Part shown: positions 12,166-14,036 of the stretch, one piece after another
Position numbering within the stretch: the first letter of the stretch is position 1
Layout: the number at the start of each line of letters is the position of its first letter
From: Clostridiales bacterium
GTDB lineage: Bacteria; Bacillota; Clostridia; Lachnospirales; WQUN01
Direction: 5' to 3'
Length of the DNA: 14,036 nt
Assembly: GCA_031289625.1 (NCBI GenBank)
Contig: JAITPB010000123.1
Location: 1-14,036, forward strand
Program-made: the position numbers and the translations under genes
The notes under the pieces: generated by a model
Told to the model about the DNA's origin: nothing
What the model saw: only the letters and a program-made list of their open reading frames with translations
Database searches by the model: none

Positions 12166-13533
12166 ATGCAATCCGCTCAAATGAAGAATTCACTGATTGT
12201 GATTCTGGCCGTTTTGGCTGTCTATTTAACGTCTCAGTTATGGTTTGAGAATTTTTCGGGCCGTAATTTTTTTTATCGGTTTCTGAACGCGTATGTCACC
12301 GCGCCCGCCCTCAGCGGGGAAAATTCCTTTGGGCAGCCTTACCGGCTGATCATCGGCCTGGGCGGCAACTCGTTTATCGTCCGGTACAACAATCTTTCCG
12401 CTCAGCCTGTCAAGCGGGATTGCGACGAGATCATCTCCGATGTTTTGAAGCAGGGGGAATTTATCGCGATGCGTGAGACCAGCGATTCGGACGCGCGGTA
12501 TGATGAGATTTTTAACAGCCGCTGTTATCTCTACGATTATTATTTTGATATGCCCATGATCCATTTCGCGGCGGCCTTCAGCCAAAAAAACAGCGCGCTG
12601 GTCAGCCGTATCTCTACATTTAACTGTGTCGCGCTGATTCCTGTGCCTCAACCAGACGGATCTTATCCGGGCGAGAAGACAATCGTTTGCTTTTTGGATG
12701 AAATGCGCGGCGTTATTTATGAATACGAAAGCAAAAAAAATCTCGCCCCGCCGTCCGGTGAGGCGCCGCCGCTGGTGTATGAGTCCTCCAGGCTGAGCGG
12801 CTATTCTTTTATGTCCTCCCATGCGTTTATCGCCAAGTTCAGCCAGGGCGTTTATTCGTATCCCGCCATTCAAGTTATCAATCCTTACGCGGGAACGGAA
12901 CTGCTGATGGGCGCGATTGAAAAAAACGTGGATTCATTTTTTGTCAATCCCGCGGCGAAAGTCAGTTTTGTCGGGGAGAACAATGTGTATACTTTTATTG
13001 ATGAGAACACGGTGGTAAAATATTATAAAAATGATGTGCTGGATTACGCCAACTATAAAACCGTCAGTGTGAACGCCACGTTTTTACAGAATTATGAAGC
13101 TGCCGTCCGTTTTATCCGAAATGATCCACTGGTGACGAACGAATATTATCTGGCGGGCTATGAATCTGAAGAAGAAAAAAAAATCACCTTTTATTTTGAT
13201 TATGCCATCAACGATTTGCCGCTGCTGCTGCCGGACGGCTACAGAAGCAGCGCGGAAGCGCCCATCGGCCACGCGATTGAAATCACCGTGGACGAGGAAA
13301 ACGTGGCGCGTTACCGTAAATTGGTGTATACTTATCTGCAAGACAGCTACGCCAAAACCGCCGCCAGCGATTTCAACGCGGCGCTCCGTTTCGTCGCGGA
13401 GCCGGACGGCGCGTCCGCGAGCCCTCTGTCCGGCGTTGTGCTGGGCTACAAAATGGATCGCAGCAAACAGGCGTTTTTATATTGGGTGCTGTGGCTGCAA
13501 GGCGGAGGCTCATTCTCCCAAAACGCGCAGTAA
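12166..13533 (+). CDS. yycH: YycH-like membrane protein, putative WalRK regulator
   Basis: Predicted single-pass membrane protein with a short cytoplasmic N-terminus, a membrane helix (about 9-26, rich in Val/Leu/Ala) and a large extracytoplasmic part of about 430 residues. The placement after walR-walK, the length of 455 residues (as in Bacillus YycH), the N-terminal helix ending LTSQLW, and stretches such as FVGENNVYTFIDENTVVKYY resemble the YycH family, whose members modulate WalK through its membrane and external parts. Overall similarity looks weak, so the family call rests partly on context. The ATG at 12166 was chosen because GGTGGAG (12154-12160) lies 5 bases upstream; the GTG at 12133 and ATGs at 12136 and 12142 would overlap the kinase gene and lack a good site. 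No YycI or WalJ gene follows; rplS is next, with its own promoter. Confidence 0.72.
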   Translation: MQSAQMKNSLIVILAVLAVYLTSQLWFENFSGRNFFYRFLNAYVTAPALSGENSFGQPYRLIIGLGGNSFIVRYNNLSAQPVKRDCDEIISDVLKQGEFIAMRETSDSDARYDEIFNSRCYLYDYYFDMPMIHFAAAFSQKNSALVSRISTFNCVALIPVPQPDGSYPGEKTIVCFLDEMRGVIYEYESKKNLAPPSGEAPPLVYESSRLSGYSFMSSHAFIAKFSQGVYSYPAIQVINPYAGTELLMGAIEKNVDSFFVNPAAKVSFVGENNVYTFIDENTVVKYYKNDVLDYANYKTVSVNATFLQNYEAAVRFIRNDPLVTNEYYLAGYESEEEKKITFYFDYAINDLPLLLPDGYRSSAEAPIGHAIEITVDEENVARYRKLVYTYLQDSYAKTAASDFNAALRFVAEPDGASASPLSGVVLGYKMDRSKQAFLYWVLWLQGGGSFSQNAQ

Positions 13534-13540
13534 TTCGATA

Positions 13541-13569
13541 TTGCCAACCCCCGTTATTTATGGTATACT
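13541..13569 (+). promoter_or_regulatory. Sigma-A promoter of rplS
   Basis: TTGCCA (13541-13546, 5 of 6), a 17-base spacer, and TATACT (13564-13569, 5 of 6) preceded by TGG, an extended -10. The start would be near 13576, about 107 bases before the L19 start codon. It begins 8 bases after the yycH stop, so rplS is expressed independently of the sensor operon. Confidence 0.87.
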
Positions 13570-13575
13570 CGCGAA

Positions 13576-13682
13576 CGAAAATATTTATAAAAGATTTGGC
13601 GGGCGACAGAATACCGCCCCCTACGGGCGTTCCGCTCTTGCCGGTTGCATGAAGAACGTCTCTGTGGAAAGGATGAGCCGCG
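13576..13682 (+). promoter_or_regulatory. rplS leader with alternative hairpins, possible ribosomal-protein leader
   Basis: The predicted 5' untranslated region contains complementary GC blocks that can pair in more than one way. GGCGG (13598-13602) can pair with CCGCC (13614-13618). CGCCC (13615-13619) can pair either with GGGCG at 13601-13605 or with GGGCG at 13625-13629. L19 leaders are known autoregulatory RNAs in some Bacillota, but I cannot confirm that this matches that family. AAAGGA (13668-13673), 9 bases before the ATG, is the ribosome site. Confidence 0.35.
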
Positions 13683-14036
13683 ATGAATGATTTAATTCGG
13701 GAAATTGAACAGGAGCAGTTGAAAGAGCAGATTACACCTTTTAAAATCGGCGACACCGTGCGCGTGTACGCGAAAATTGTGGAAGGTGTGAAAGAAAGGA
13801 TTCAAGTTTTTGAAGGCGTCGTTCTGAAAAGACAGAACGGCGGCAGCCGCGAATCTTTTACTGTCAGAAGGGTGTCCTATGGCGTGGGCGTAGAAAAGAC
13901 ATGGCCTTTGCACTCGCCAAGGGTGGATCGCATCGAAGTGGTGCGGCGCGGCGTTGTGAGGCGGGCGAAATTGTTTTATCTCCGCAAACGGATCGGCAAG
14001 GCTGCTACAGTAAAAGAAGAAATTGTAATAAAATCC
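13683..14036 (+). CDS. rplS: 50S ribosomal protein L19 (3' end outside window)
   Basis: Large-subunit ribosomal protein located at the 30S-50S interface, where it helps form an intersubunit bridge. The 118 visible codons cover essentially the whole family length (about 115-120 residues), but no stop is reached before the window ends. Hallmarks are an N-terminal helix (MNDLIREIEQEQL), FKIGDTVRVYAKIVEG, RIQVFEGVVLKRQNGG, SFTVRRVSYGVGVEKTWPLHSPRVD and VRRAKLFYLRKRIGKAA. The ATG at 13683 has AAAGGA 9 bases upstream. The usual neighbour trmD is not upstream; the gene instead follows the yycH-like gene and has its own promoter and leader. The C-terminal residues after GKAAT are variable in this family. 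Confidence 0.97.
   Translation, partial: MNDLIREIEQEQLKEQITPFKIGDTVRVYAKIVEGVKERIQVFEGVVLKRQNGGSRESFTVRRVSYGVGVEKTWPLHSPRVDRIEVVRRGVVRRAKLFYLRKRIGKAATVKEEIVIKS

Noticed and set aside
13160..13690. Plus-strand frame overlapping the end of the yycH-like gene
   Set aside because: Very Arg/Ser/Cys-rich, as expected for an out-of-frame reading of the yycH-like gene and the rplS leader.

Overview
The window looks like a stretch of chromosome from an anaerobic, low-to-moderate GC Gram-positive bacterium of the Bacillota (a Clostridia or Negativicutes-like lineage). Four things point that way: a V/A-type ATPase instead of F-type genes, a superoxide reductase (desulfoferrodoxin), a C11 clostripain-like peptidase, and Gram-positive hallmarks (HrcA with a CIRCE operator, a DnaK lacking the Gram-negative insert, a WalR/WalK/YycH module). 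The genus cannot be named from the sequence alone. No mobile element, CRISPR array, tRNA or rRNA gene was seen.

Layout. (1) 1-1136: the end of a V-type ATPase operon, with the 3' part of subunit B, then subunit D, closed by a strong perfect-stem terminator. (2) 1228-3237: a membrane-anchored C11 cysteine peptidase. (3) 3229-3789: a promoter, the monocistronic superoxide reductase gene and its terminator. (4) 3761-8641: the class I heat-shock operon hrcA-grpE-dnaK-dnaJ, with a consensus promoter immediately followed by CIRCE, ending in a terminator shared with a convergent gene. (5) 8683-9342 (minus strand): an unrecognised lipoprotein with an apparent internal duplication. (6) 9343-9626: a divergent intergenic region with an extended -10 promoter leftward, a perfect 14-bp palindrome, and a rightward promoter whose -10 region is tandemly duplicated. 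(7) 9627-13533: response regulator (WalR-like), sensor kinase (WalK-like) and a YycH-like membrane protein, probably one operon. (8) 13541-14036: a promoter, a leader of about 107 nt with alternative hairpins, and ribosomal protein L19, which runs off the window just before its expected stop.

How it works together. HrcA binding CIRCE should repress the whole chaperone operon, and DnaK, DnaJ and GrpE form one folding machine. The WalR/WalK/YycH cluster should be an envelope or cell-wall homeostasis system. The most unusual local structure is at 3753-3827, where the predicted dfx terminator, the hrcA promoter and CIRCE are packed together; the terminator's inverted repeat also creates a mirror-image promoter-like sequence on the other strand. 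I found no convincing entirely new multi-gene system. The findings are mostly regulatory-architecture details plus one uncharacterised lipoprotein.
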